Of a stretch of 64,000 nt of DNA, positions 22,731 through 35,030 are shown piece by piece. The number at the start of each line of letters is the position of its first letter. Position 1 is the first letter of the stretch. Both the position numbers and the translations under genes were made by a program. Under the pieces are notes generated by a model, which saw only the letters and a list, made by a program, of their open reading frames with translations, searched no databases and had not been told where the DNA came from. Source of the DNA: Eulemur rufifrons (Eukaryota; Chordata; Mammalia; Primates; Lemuridae); contig NC_091006.1 in assembly GCF_041146395.1 (NCBI RefSeq), positions 7,260,001-7,324,000 of the forward strand, read 5' to 3'.

Positions 22731-22860
22731 CTGTCACCGGCGGCCGCCCAGCGTCTCCGGCGGGGCTCTACCCCCACCCATTGCCACGCTGCGCTCGCTC
22801 CCGCTCCTTGTGTCTCCTCGCGGCAGCTACGGCGGCGGCCGCGGCGGCAGCGACGCCTTC
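22731..22860 (-). other. AKT2: AKT2 exon 1 (5' UTR)
   Basis: On the minus strand the segment GGGGGTAGAGCCCCGCCGGA followed by ...GGCCGCCGGTGACAG matches the human AKT2 leader. The exon ends at 22731 with a consensus donor, ACAG|GTGAGTG. The upper boundary is approximate and lies in the GC-rich run around 22.82-22.87 kb. It contains an ATG at 22781 that opens a 15-codon uORF ending at 22734. Confidence 0.88.
22734..22781 (-). other. upstream ORF 1 in AKT2 exon 1 (MGGGRAPPETLGGRR)
   Basis: The ATG at 22781 (context GGCAATGGG, with G at -3 and +4) runs 15 codons to a TGA that lies 3 nt before the exon 1 donor. From memory, the human AKT2 leader has a uORF of the same length here with two substitutions. 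Its context is stronger than that of uORF 2. Confidence 0.6.
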
Positions 22861-24429
22861 CCAGAGCCAGGCCCAACGGCTCGCGCTGCGCGGCCCCCCC
22901 GCCCCCTCCCCCCAGCCCCCGCTCACCACCCCCTCCCACCCTCTGGCCGGAAATACCGCCTTCTCCTGCCACAAACAGGAACTGACGTATAGAGAGCAAG
23001 CGGTGGACTCGGAGAGCGGGAGAACGCAGGCGCAGGGCAGCGAAGGAGGCGGGCTCACAGCGGGGCGCCTGCGCACATTAGGCAACTTGGGGCTGGTGTG
23101 AGCCTCCCTCCGGCGCGGGACGGAAAGGAAAGATAGGATCGCGCAGGCGCAGTGGGACTCAGCCTCTTGCTTTCCCCAGAGGCTGGCCGCAGTCGTTGTT
23201 TCCCGGCAGCCCCAGGTTTTTATTCACAAACGCTTTGATCTTGTTTTACTCCGCTCGAGCCTTTACTCCTGGTTCTTAGGCTCTTAAAGACCCAGGAGCG
23301 GGAGTTAGGAGGGATTTCTCTTTCAGTGTGTTCGTCATGACTGAGCTCAGGTTCGGAAGCCACACTACCCCAGATTTGAATTTCCTCCTTGCTGGTGACT
23401 GTGGGCAGAAGGCTTGACCATTTTCTGTGCCTCGGTGTCCACATCTGCAAAATGGAAACACTCATAGCTGCGTCACTGGGCTTTTGGACTATTTTATGTA
23501 AACAGAACGGTTTTTATCAATTAGTCTATGATTCCAAGATATTAATGCCACTTGCTCATCATGTATTCAAATGAATATGGGGTATAAATTTTTCTATGAT
23601 GCAACATGGACTCATAAAGGCATTAAAATCGCCCTGCAAGAAAAGACCTTTGCACAGATCCTGGCCGGTATATTAGCTGGTGTACTAGACAGCTGTTGAG
23701 ACTTCTGGCTCCCAGTCCTTTCTCTCTCTCATTGGTTGGGAGGGGATTGCTGCCTTCTGAATGTGGTGGGTTCCAGTCTGCCACATAGCTTGGCAAGTTT
23801 GCATGGGTGAGAAAAATGCCTGGCTGGGAGTTGAATCCTGAAACGTCAGTCTGTGAAAGTGTTTCAGACAAGTCCTGCTGAGGGCTGAACCTTAAGTTTC
23901 CCCAGAGGTAAAGCTAGTGCTGGAACTAGCCCTTACTTAATTGGTTTCCAGCTTGGAACTCACCACTCTGTATTCCCATTTCACAGTCTTCCCCTGTCAG
24001 TCAGTATTGATAACTGACCAATGCCTCCCCCTTCACAGCCCTGATCATTTTAGTCCATTACTGTCTGGTGACAGGTCTGTCTCCCCCACCATAACAGGCC
24101 CCATAAGGGAAAAGACCAGGACTGTCCCAGTTGTCACTGTGTACCCAACACTGCCCAGCAAAGGTTCCAACACAGATTAGGCTCTCAGGAAGTATTTGTT
24201 TCAAGAATTAGCCCTTCTGGTGTAATCTAGACTCAAGATAACTGTGACCTACCCTCTTCAGTCCTGTCTTGCTGACCAGCTCACAGCCTGTTCCCCCTAC
24301 TTCCAAAGTCTCTCTGAGCTAACTTGCATCCCTGCCCCTCCTAGGGCACATGATGAATTACAACACACTGGGATCTCAGTGAACCTCCCACATGCTCCTT
24401 GGGGCCCTAGTAGTCAAGGGTAACGGCTG

Positions 24430-24645
24430 TCAAACTGTTGTAAGACTTACTTACTACACATGTATATATACGTAAAGTACAGTGAAACAAAACTACCACC
24501 AAATGCTATTTACCGCTATGTATGATGCACTCTGATATTTAACATTCTTTTTATTTCAATTCTGAAACCCTGCTAAACTCATCTTCTGACCCACTAATGG
24601 GCTGTGCCTTGCAGTTTGAAAAACACTGGTCTAGGGGGTAAACAG
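24430..24645 (-). mobile_element. hAT-type DNA transposon remnant
   Basis: CTTCTGACCCACTAATGGGC and GTTTGAAAAACACTGGTCTA near the right end resemble the start of a MER-class hAT element read in reverse; subfamily not resolved. Confidence 0.45.
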
Positions 24646-24790
24646 CATTCACTGGCTTTGGAGATGGGTAAGCCCAGGTTCTAATCACAACTTTCCTGCG
24701 TACTTGTGAAAATAACTTTACTTCTCTGTGCCTGCCTTTCCTTATTCTATTAAAACAGTATTAATAGCATTTATTTAGCAATTGTTACAG
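24645..24790 (+). mobile_element. MIR
   Basis: GGTTCTAATCACAACTTTCC, ACTTCTCTGTGCCTGCC and an A/T-rich end in MIR order. Confidence 0.55.
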
Positions 24791-25042
24791 GCCAGTTTCT
24801 GTGCTTAACACACTCCCACCAATGCTCTCCTGCTGCTGTCTACACGATAATCTTGGAGGTTAAGTATAACAGTACATTAAAGGGCTTGCTCAAGTTCCCA
24901 GGAAAAGTTAGGGCTGTGCTATTAACTCATATCATGCTGGAAAATGGAGAAATATTGGCCCTATTTCTGTGCTCTATGTTGCTTTGGCAAATGGCCTTGT
25001 TATCTTTTGGGGGCCTCAGTCTCTCAATTTCAACATCAAGGG

Positions 25043-25337
25043 TAATTAAGGGAACTCAGGAGGCTGAGGAGGGAGAATTGCTTGAGGCCAGCAGTTTGAG
25101 ACCAGGCTAGGCAACATAGTGAGACCCTGTCTCTAAAAAAAAATTAAAATTAAAATTAAAAAAATTAGCTGGGCATGGTGGCACACACCTGTAGTCCCAG
25201 CTACTTGGGAGGGTGAGGTGGGAGGATTGCTTGAGCCCAGGAGTTTTGAGGCTGCAGTGAGCTATGTTCCTGCCACTTCACATCAGCCTGGGAAACAGAG
25301 GGAGACCCCATCTCTAAAAAATAATAAAAAAAAAAAG
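25043..25337 (+). mobile_element. old Alu (AluJ-like), 5'-truncated
   Basis: Starts within the left arm at GGAGGCTGAGGAGGGAGAAT, has an A-rich (TTAAAA)n linker and right arm AGGCTGCAGTGAGCTATG. Confidence 0.85.
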
Positions 25338-26239
25338 TTTTAAGAAGTGGGTAATTGAGGAGAAAATTCCCTACAATCCCAAATCATTCTCTTCCCTCTA
25401 ATCTATTCCATGAACTCCCTACCCATAATTATAAATATGGGCTGCACATGTACTTTTCTGGGGAGAGTGGGCCAATAACTTCTCATCAGAAGCTGCTCAA
25501 AGGCAAAATGATACAGGAAAAAAATGATTTAAGGATCCTGCCCTAAGGGATGAGGAGGATATCTCTTCAAAGCCCTCTTCTGTCCCCAGGGAGCAGAAAT
25601 CAGGCCCTGGAGTCCATTTCAACCCTTCTCAGAGAGATTGGGTTCTCAGTGGTGACTGGACAAGCTGTAGGGACCAACCACAAAGAATCTCCTAACAGCT
25701 CCAAATGGGACAGCTTTCACTCCGTCCCTACAAGGTCTGGGGGTCTATTCCTGGTAGTGGTGGCCGAGTTCATGGAGAACAGCCCTCCCTTCTGTGTGGG
25801 CAATCAGGAGATGCAGCAGAAAGAATCAGGATCCCCCTTTCTCATCCTAAGCAGTGTGTCTTAAAGGAAGAAAGTCTACAGCATTGATCAAATTCTCAAA
25901 GAAGTCTAGAACGATTAAAGAAATCATTTTTATTTTTTATTTTAAAAGTTTCCCATGTTATAAAGAAATGTTGAAATAATATCTTTGATTCCCCAGCCAG
26001 AAGTTACAAAGCCACTCCCCCCCCCCAACAAAGATGCTACTGTTTTGGGAAGATCCTTTTAGAGTAATGTTATGTTTGGCAGAAGTACAGATAAGCCTCA
26101 GGGAATCTGCAAATGTTGGTTCCAATTTTTTTATAAAATATGTTTGCAACTCTATAAAAAATTTTAATAGAAGACACCATGCACATTTAATTTTCTAATA
26201 CATCAGAGAGTCTCAAAACGTTTAAGTGGCTAGGCTAAT

Positions 26240-26840
26240 GCACCTTTGTGCAGACCTTGGAATGAAGCTTTTTCTACTCTCAATAAGATCAAACACCTTA
26301 TTAATCTGCCTCCAATACAAAGATGGCTTCCCATCCCATGTGGAATAAAAGCCAAAGGCCTTACCATGGCCTTCATGGCCCTATGTGAGATGCCCCTGCC
26401 TGTCTTTCTAACTTCATCTCGAGCTACTTTTGCCCTTGGCCCATGTTCCAAGACACTAATCTCTCTGTCCCTCCATAAAGACAAGCCTCAGTGCATTAGC
26501 ATTTGCTGTTCCTTCTGCCTGGACTATTAATGTCCCTATCCTGATCTTCATACGACAGGCTTCTCTTTTCTTCTCTTTCACAACTCAGTTCAAATCTCAC
26601 CTCTTTGGAGATTTCCCTGGCCACCCTGAGTCCCAGAGAGCTCTGCTGTCACTACCTGTTTAGCACATTTGAATTCCCTACCTAGAACTTAGATATTTTT
26701 GTTGTTTATTTTGTAACTGTCTTCCCCCAAACCAGAATATAAATTTGCCCACGAGGATAAAGACCTTGTCTTGGGCAACCCCTGTATTCCCAGGCCCTAA
26801 AAGAATGCCTGTGAGAGTTCAGGAAATGCTGCCCCCAAAT
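26240..26840 (+). mobile_element. L2, near-complete 3' half
   Basis: TGGCTTCCCATCCCATGTGG, TAAAAGCCAAAGGCCTTACC, GCATTTGCTGTTCCTTCTGC and CAAATCTCACCTCTTTGGAG in the canonical L2 order. Confidence 0.8.
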
Positions 26841-27414
26841 ATGCCACTTTGGTATGCTGATTACTTCAAACTGAGGGCACGCAGGGGAATAGCAAACGCA
26901 GGGAGGGCTTTCTCTGAACTTCCCTTATCTGCTTAAACATGGATCCTCCAAAAGGAACTCGACTGTCATGAGTCCCCTCTCCAGGAATCTTCTCAACCAG
27001 GGAAGATGAGCTCAGATCACAGGAGAGGACAGTGGAAGTTGACACCATGCCCAGACAGTCACCTATTCTTCTGACGGCTGCTCCAAGACAACTTTTCTTA
27101 CCTGACTTTCAATCTGCACAGTAAGACCCCTTTCTTCACCATACAGTTTCTCCCCTTGCCCTCCCACAACTTATGTGGCCACCACCTCCCAGAAGCCCCA
27201 GCCAAGCCCGGATTCCTTCCTGTAGCTCAGGATGCTACACAAACTCAATCATCTGACCCTTCTTTGAATCTTATATTTTGTGGACTCCATGTGTATGTAC
27301 ATAATTAAAATTTTTTTTTCCCTCCTGTTAATCTACCTTGTGTCGATTTAATTTGTAACCCATACAAAGAACCGAGAAGGGTAGAGGGAAGCCATTTTCC
27401 ACTCCCCTACAGTT
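26841..27414 (+). mobile_element. LTR of an endogenous retrovirus (ERV1-like)
   Basis: A block of about 570 bases with an ATAATTAAAA polyadenylation-like region near 27305, ending GAAGCCATTTTCCACTCCCC. It is followed at once by a primer-binding-site-like stretch. A diverged copy of its last ~80 bases recurs at 29015-29095. The family name was not assigned. Confidence 0.6.
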
Positions 27415-28550
27415 TCTGGCACCCAATGTGGGACATCCTTCACTGGCTGGGGCACTGTTTGCTCCGGGCTGCTGCAGCTGCAGGATCCTGGCATCCCTGG
27501 CAACACTCTGGCCACAGGTAAGATTTCTTACCGCCTCAGGCTCCCAGATCTCTGCAGGTCAAAAATGAGAGTAGTAAGAATCTCTTTTTCCCTTTCGAAT
27601 TTGGATTAGCAGGAGAAAACATATATAGTTCCTATATAATAGCTCTGGTGGGGTTGCTTTTTTGCAGGGGGATGTGAGTATACTTATTTTCTGATTCCTT
27701 CTTTCCCAGAGATGGTCATTATTTTCCTGTGTCTCTGTATTTTGTGTCATGTGTAGTAAGGAAGAGAACCACAGGGCAAGAACACAGGCACAGGACCCCC
27801 TAAGCCTGTTGTTCAAGCCAGTCCCACAGACTGGTAAGTTCACACTTCTCACCAGACCGGCATCTGTTTAGACGAACTTTGTTGTGGGTCCCCAAGACAA
27901 AAACCAGATGAGATTCTCCTTCTGTCTTGTTTTATGTCCTGAGAGCTTGGCTTTTCTCAAGAACACTCTCTCTGGTCTCTGCCAGCTGGGGAGCACAAGA
28001 GTAGCCTTGCATTGGGCAGCCAGTCCCATAGGCTGGAAGCCTATGACAGTAAGTGACAAACAGCATTCTCTTTGTCCAATTGTGCAAGCTCTCAGGGGAG
28101 TTTGTCTTAATAGGAGGTCACAGTCCATAAGGACCTTTGCCACCTCAACCTGTGATTGCTTGGTCAGTGTTGGGAAAGTCCAATCCCAGCAGAGCCTGCC
28201 TGGTGTCACAGATTAGCAGGTCAGTGGCTGGAGGCACCCCACGTGTCCATGGGAGACTGGAGACACCCTTTACACAAACACTATCCTTAATGCCTGGGAC
28301 AACAAGGGTCTTTGTTTTCTTAGTCTCTCTGGGAGTGAACTTTTCATATCATGGGGGATGCATCTTCGGCATCCACTTTGGGAATGCCATGGTATTCTAA
28401 ACTTGGAAAGTTACCTCTGGGTCTTTCCATAAAAAGGCTTATTTGTTTGAGTTGCTTTTAGAATAAGTAAATTGGCTATATTTAAAAGAAAAAAAAACAT
28501 CTTTTAGAGAGCACTTGTGGGAAGATCAAGGTGAGAAGAGGAATAAAGTG
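27415..28550 (+). mobile_element. internal remnant of the same endogenous retrovirus
   Basis: Begins with TCTGGCACCCAATGTGGGA, which looks like a tRNA primer-binding site, and has a donor-like CACAGGTAAG near 27515. Frames are short and broken; no gag, pol or env protein was recognised. It appears to be non-coding leader and debris. Confidence 0.5.
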
Positions 28551-28556
28551 GTATAA

Positions 28557-28690
28557 CAGGCTGGTCGTGATGGCTCACACCTGTAATCCTAGCACTTTGG
28601 GAGGCCACAGCAGGAGGATCACTTCAGCCCAGGAGTTTGAGACCAGCCTGAGCAATATATTGAGACCCCATCTCTACAAAAAACAGGAAA
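28557..28690 (+). mobile_element. Alu left monomer
   Basis: GGCTGGTCGTGATGGCTCAC through TGAGACCCCATCTCTACAAA; only one arm is present. Confidence 0.8.
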
Positions 28691-28870
28691 ATCAGTTTTG
28701 GTCATAAATCACTTGTTAGATATACCTTTGGTTTATATTCAGAGCACGATAGGAACTTTTTTTTAAAGCCTTCTCTCCTAAGCTAAAATGGAATTATTAC
28801 CATACTCAGAAAGAAAGAAAATGGTTTATTAAAACATTCCAAAGAGGAACAGCTTTAAATCTAGAACATA

Positions 28871-29014
28871 GGCTGGGTGTGGTGGCTCATGCCTGTAATC
28901 CAAGCACTTTGGGAAGCTGAGGCAGGAGGATTGCTTGAGACCAGGAGTTTGAGGCTGCAGTGAGCTATGATGAGACCACTGCACTCAAGCAGCCTGGGCA
29001 ACAGAGGGAGACCC
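28871..29014 (+). mobile_element. Alu with internal deletion
   Basis: Left-arm start GGCTGGGTGTGGTGGCTCAT joins directly to right-arm end GAGGCTGCAGTGAGCTATGA. Confidence 0.8.
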
Positions 29015-29095
29015 TTCCTATGTTAATTTGATTGGTAGCCCAGCCAAGGAACCTAGAAGGGTAGAGTGAAGCCATTTTTCACTTCCATATACCAC
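29015..29095 (+). mobile_element. second LTR-end fragment of the ERV remnant
   Basis: AGAAGGGTAGAGTGAAGCCA matches AGAAGGGTAGAGGGAAGCCA in the first LTR end at 27375-27394, with similar flanks. This brackets 27.4-29.0 kb as a possible degraded provirus. Alus have inserted between. Confidence 0.6.
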
Positions 29096-29133
29096 GCACA
29101 TAGCTGACACTCGGGGATCAAAAAATACTTGTT

Positions 29134-29475
29134 GGCTGGGCGAAGTGGCTCACACCTGTAATCCTAGCACTCTGGGAGGCCGAGGCGGGTGGATCGCTTG
29201 AGCTCAGGAGTTCGAGACCAGCCTGAGCAAGAGCGAGACCCCGTCTCTACTAAAAATAGAAAGAAATTATATGGACAGCTAAAATATATATATAGAAAAA
29301 ATTAGCCGGGCATGGTGGTGCATGCCTGTAGTCCCAGCTACTCTGGAGGCTGAGCCAGGAGGATTGCTTGAGCCCAGGAGTTTGAGGTTGCTGTAAGCTA
29401 CGGCTGTGACGCCACGGCACTCACTCTAGCCCGGGCAACAGAGTGAGACTCTGTCTCAAAAAAAAAAAAAAAAAT
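29134..29475 (+). mobile_element. strepsirrhine-type Alu
   Basis: Full-length: GGCTGGGCGAAGTGGCTCAC start, ATTATATGGACAGCTAAAAT linker, GTTGCTGTAAGCTACGGCTG right arm, A-tail. Confidence 0.9.
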
Positions 29476-29485
29476 GTTTGTTGCT

Positions 29486-29795
29486 GGCCAGGCGTGGTGG
29501 CTCACACCTGTAATCCTAGCACTCTGGGAGGCTGAGGCAGGAGGATCACTTGAGGCTAGGAGTTTGAGACCAGCTTGAGCAAGAGCAAGACCCCATCTCT
29601 ACAAAAAATAGAAAAATTATCTGGGTGTGGTGGCACGTCCCTGTAGTCCCAGTACTTGGAAGGCTGAGGCAGGAGGATCATTTGAGCCCAGGAGTTTGAG
29701 GTTGCTGTGAGCTACAGTGACCCCACTGCACTCTAGCCCAGGCAACAGAGCAAGACCCTGTCTCAAAAAAGAAAAACAAACCACAAACAAACAAA
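29486..29795 (+). mobile_element. Alu, full-length
   Basis: GGCCAGGCGTGGTGGCTCAC start; it lacks the extra linker block but has GTTGCTGTGAGCTACAGTGA. It follows the previous Alu by 10 bases. Confidence 0.9.
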
Positions 29796-29814
29796 AATTT
29801 GTTGACTGAATGTA

Positions 29815-30237
<423 letters not shown>

Positions 30238-30309
30238 TTATTTCAGGTCTGAATTTGTCTACTCATGAAGAGTTGAACAAATAAAAGAATCTCTCAAACT
30301 TCATTGAAG

Positions 30310-30505
30310 AATTCCCACATATCCAGGCACAGTGCTAGGAACTATATTCATCACCTTGTTAAATGTTCCTGCAGACAAAAGCCTCCATAAAGCGTATTTT
30401 GCACATGTAAACATAGGCTCAGAGAGGGGAATTCTCTTGTGAAAGGTCACACAGCCAGAATGTTGTGAATCCCAGATCCATTCCCAAAGATATCTCAGGC
30501 CAAGC
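30310..30505 (-). mobile_element. MIR
   Basis: ATATCCAGGCACAGTGCTAG, GCTCAGAGAGGGGAATTC and GGTCACACAGCCAGAATG: reverse-complemented MIR. Confidence 0.65.
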
Positions 30506-31081
30506 CCTTGCCTTTACCCACAGCTCTGGACTTAGCTGTATGGGTCCAGATTTGAGATACAGCAAAGTCTCATTTTTTGCTAAGTTAATGCATGTGGATT
30601 TGAAACAACAAAATCTTTAAAACATAGTATATCCCATATTAGGAAAAACTGAGATAATATAAATACCACCCAACTTTTTTTTAGGTCATCAAGAAGAGAA
30701 TAATTAATTTCACAGCTGCCATATAGGGTGACTTATAAATTCTTTTCATGCTATTGCCACAAGATGGCGCCACATTAGCTGGTCATCCCTGCAGAAACCC
30801 ACTTAGGGCTTGCAGGAGGCATCAAGTCTTCCTAGAGCAATGTAGGAAATCATTGCGCTGTTATTTCAACATTTGCTGTTTAAAAGGAAGCTCTAACACG
30901 ACACCTAAATACAACATGTGATCCTGAACTGGATTCTGAGCCAGAAGAAAAAACAGCAATAAGGAATATTTTGGGGACAATTGATGAAATTGGAACATAA
31001 ATTGTGGATTAGATAAAAGTACCATATCCATGTGAAATTTCTTGATTTTGATAGTCATACTGTGCTTATGAAAGAGAATGT

Positions 31082-31385
31082 TCTTTTTTTTTTTTTTTTT
31101 TTTTGAGGTGGAGTCGCGCTCTGTCACCTGGGCTAGAGTGCCGTGGCGTCAGCTTAGCTCAAAGCAATCTCAAACTCCTGGGCTCAAGCAATTCTCCTGC
31201 CTCAGCCTCCCAAGTAGCTGGGATTACAGGTGCGCATCACCACGCCCGGCTAGTTTTTCTATTTTTAGTAGAGACAGGGTCTCGCTCTTGCTCAGGCTGG
31301 TCTCAAACTCCTGACCTCAAGCAATCCTCCCGCCTCAGCCTCCCAGAGCGTTAGGATTACAAGCGAGTGCCACCACACCCAGCCA
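31082..31385 (-). mobile_element. Alu, inverted
   Basis: Long T run, GAGGTGGAGTCGCGCTCTGT, and CCACCACACCCAGCC end. Confidence 0.92.
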
Positions 31386-31828
31386 ATAGAGCAGGTTTTG
31401 TTTTTTTTTTTAAAAAAAAGCTATGTACTAATATAAAATGATATCCAGGATATAGTAAGTGATAAAAGCAAATGTAAGACTATTATATATACAACTCTCT
31501 TAATGAAAAAATACAGTTACGTTTGTAAACATACAGAATATTTCTGGAAGAACACATAAAACGCCAGTAACACCGATTGCCTCAGGAGAGGGGAACCGGA
31601 TGACTGAGGGAGTCACGGTAGCAGGGACAGTTGTTATGTTTAAATTAAGAGACACCGAAGAAAGCATAAAGAATAACACCATGAACCCTGTGTGCCCCTC
31701 TCCAATCACATCCCACCCATCCCTGGAGGGAACCATTGTCCTACATTTGGAGTTTATCATTCCCATGTATTTTATACATTTACTACATTTTAAGTATCCC
31801 TAATCAATATGCATTATTTTGCATACTT

Positions 31829-32108
31829 TTTTGAGACAAGGTCTTTGTCACCCAGGTTGGAATGCAGTGGCACAATCACAGCTCATTGTAACCTTGAACT
31901 CCTGGACTCAAGTGATCCTCCCACCTCAGCCTCCTGAGTAGCTGGGGCTTATAGGTACTACAGGCACGTACCACCACACCTGGCTAGTTTTCAAACTTTT
32001 TGTAGAGAGGGGGTCTTGCTATGTTGCCCAGGCTGGTCTTGAACTCCTGGCCTCAAGCAATCCTCTTGCCTCGGCCTTCCAAAGTGCTGGGATTATAGGC
32101 ACCGGCCC
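31829..32108 (-). mobile_element. old Alu (AluJ-like), inverted
   Basis: TTTTTTGAGACAAGGTCTTT ... AAAGTGCTGGGATTATAGGC. Confidence 0.88.
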
Positions 32109-32225
32109 ATTTTGAGTATTTTTAAACTACTCATATTCTCCTGCACTTTGCTTTGTTCACTCAGTGTTCTCACATGTGCAACTCTAGTTCATTTTCACTG
32201 ATGTATAATATTCCACATCCAATAT

Positions 32226-32783
32226 ATAATATGACACACAATATAGCCAATATTGATGTCTAACTCTCCAAGATGGCCACAGTGCGATTTCCCATCCCAC
32301 ATGCTCTTCTCACAATGAAACGCTGACACTCCTCTTATTGAGAGGTGGAATCTATTGGGACTCCTTTGAATCTGAGTGGGTCAATGACTATGGCAGAAGT
32401 GAAGCAATGTGACTTCCAATACTAGGTTAGAAAAGGCAATACCATTTTCTCTGGCTCTCCAGAAGCTCCCTTTTGGAACATAGCCACCATGTTGTAAGGA
32501 AGCCCAGGCCACACAGAGAAGCCGTGTTTAGGCATTCTGGCTGGCAGCCCAAGCTGGGGCCCCGGCTAAGTGCCCGTATTGGTTAGCCACCAGATCCGTG
32601 AGGAAGCTTGAAGAGGATACCAGCCTCAGCGACATCTTACTGCAACCACATGAGAGCCCCGCGTGCCAACAGCCTCATTAAGTCCAGGCAACCTCCAGGA
32701 CCGTAAGAGATAATAAAATGATTATTGATTTAAGCTGCTGAGTTTCTGGATGATTCATTATACACTAGATAACCGGAACAACT
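32226..32783 (+). mobile_element. MLT1-type MaLR LTR
   Basis: GAATCTGAGTGGGTCAATGA in the middle and TGATTCATTATACACTAGAT near the end are typical of the MLT1 group. Solo LTR, no internal genes. Confidence 0.6.
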
Positions 32784-32925
32784 ATGCCACAATCTGTCCC
32801 TTCTCCAGTTGATGGATATTTGGGTTGTTTCCAAATTTATGCCATTACAAACAGCATTTCTGTGAACATTCTTACAAACGTCTCTCTGTATGTATGTGGA
32901 AGTTTCTCCAGAGTATATTCCTACA

Positions 32926-33279
<354 letters not shown>

Positions 33280-33619
33280 GTTGGAAAGTATATTATCTTC
33301 ACCACAACCTACCAAACTATTTCCACAATGGTCGGTACCAACTTATGTTCCATCTGCAACCTTCCCTAACATGTGAGACTTAAGATTTTTGCCAGTCTAG
33401 TGGGCAGTAAGTAGTCTTATTGTATATCCTTTTGAAGTTTGAATTTTGTAGTATTTGCATGAATTAATCCAAAATATGCATTTAAACATATGCTAATAAG
33501 TTACTGCTTTTCTGTTTTAAACACACTTTATATATTGGGGTTCCATATTAAGGTTTCGTTTTTTAAAAAGGAGGTGTTACTCCAGTAGCAACAAGCACAT
33601 CTCGTGCCTAGATCTTGGT

Positions 33620-35030
<1,411 letters not shown>

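Larger units (their letters stand above)
1..22870 (-). other. AKT2: AKT2 gene, 5' part (exon 1, intron 1, exon 2, part of intron 2)
   Basis: AKT2 encodes RAC-beta serine/threonine kinase, which acts downstream of PI3K in insulin and growth signalling through a PH domain that binds PIP3. The identification rests on two exons that I recognise as the human AKT2 leader and start: 22731 up to about 22860 (exon 1, non-coding) and 3550-3679 (exon 2, with the ATG). The exons are about 19 kb apart. The rest of the PH domain, the kinase domain and the hydrophobic motif lie beyond base 1. The neighbour C19orf47 lies upstream in the same orientation, as in human. The exact transcription start cannot be fixed from sequence alone. 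Confidence 0.93.
22400..23200 (-). promoter_or_regulatory. AKT2 CpG-island promoter
   Basis: The segment is very rich in G+C and CpG around AKT2 exon 1, with no TATA box at a useful distance. NRF1-like palindromes are visible at 23065-23075 (GCGCCTGCGCA) and 23141-23150 (GCGCAGGCGC), and a TGACGT half-CRE is near 22983. This architecture is typical of a broadly expressed gene. Transcription runs to the left, into AKT2. Confidence 0.85.

Noticed and set aside
22494..22992. Two long plus-strand frames across the AKT2 CpG island
   Set aside because: Pro/Arg-rich frames in two phases at once are expected in CpG-rich DNA; they are antisense to AKT2 exon 1.
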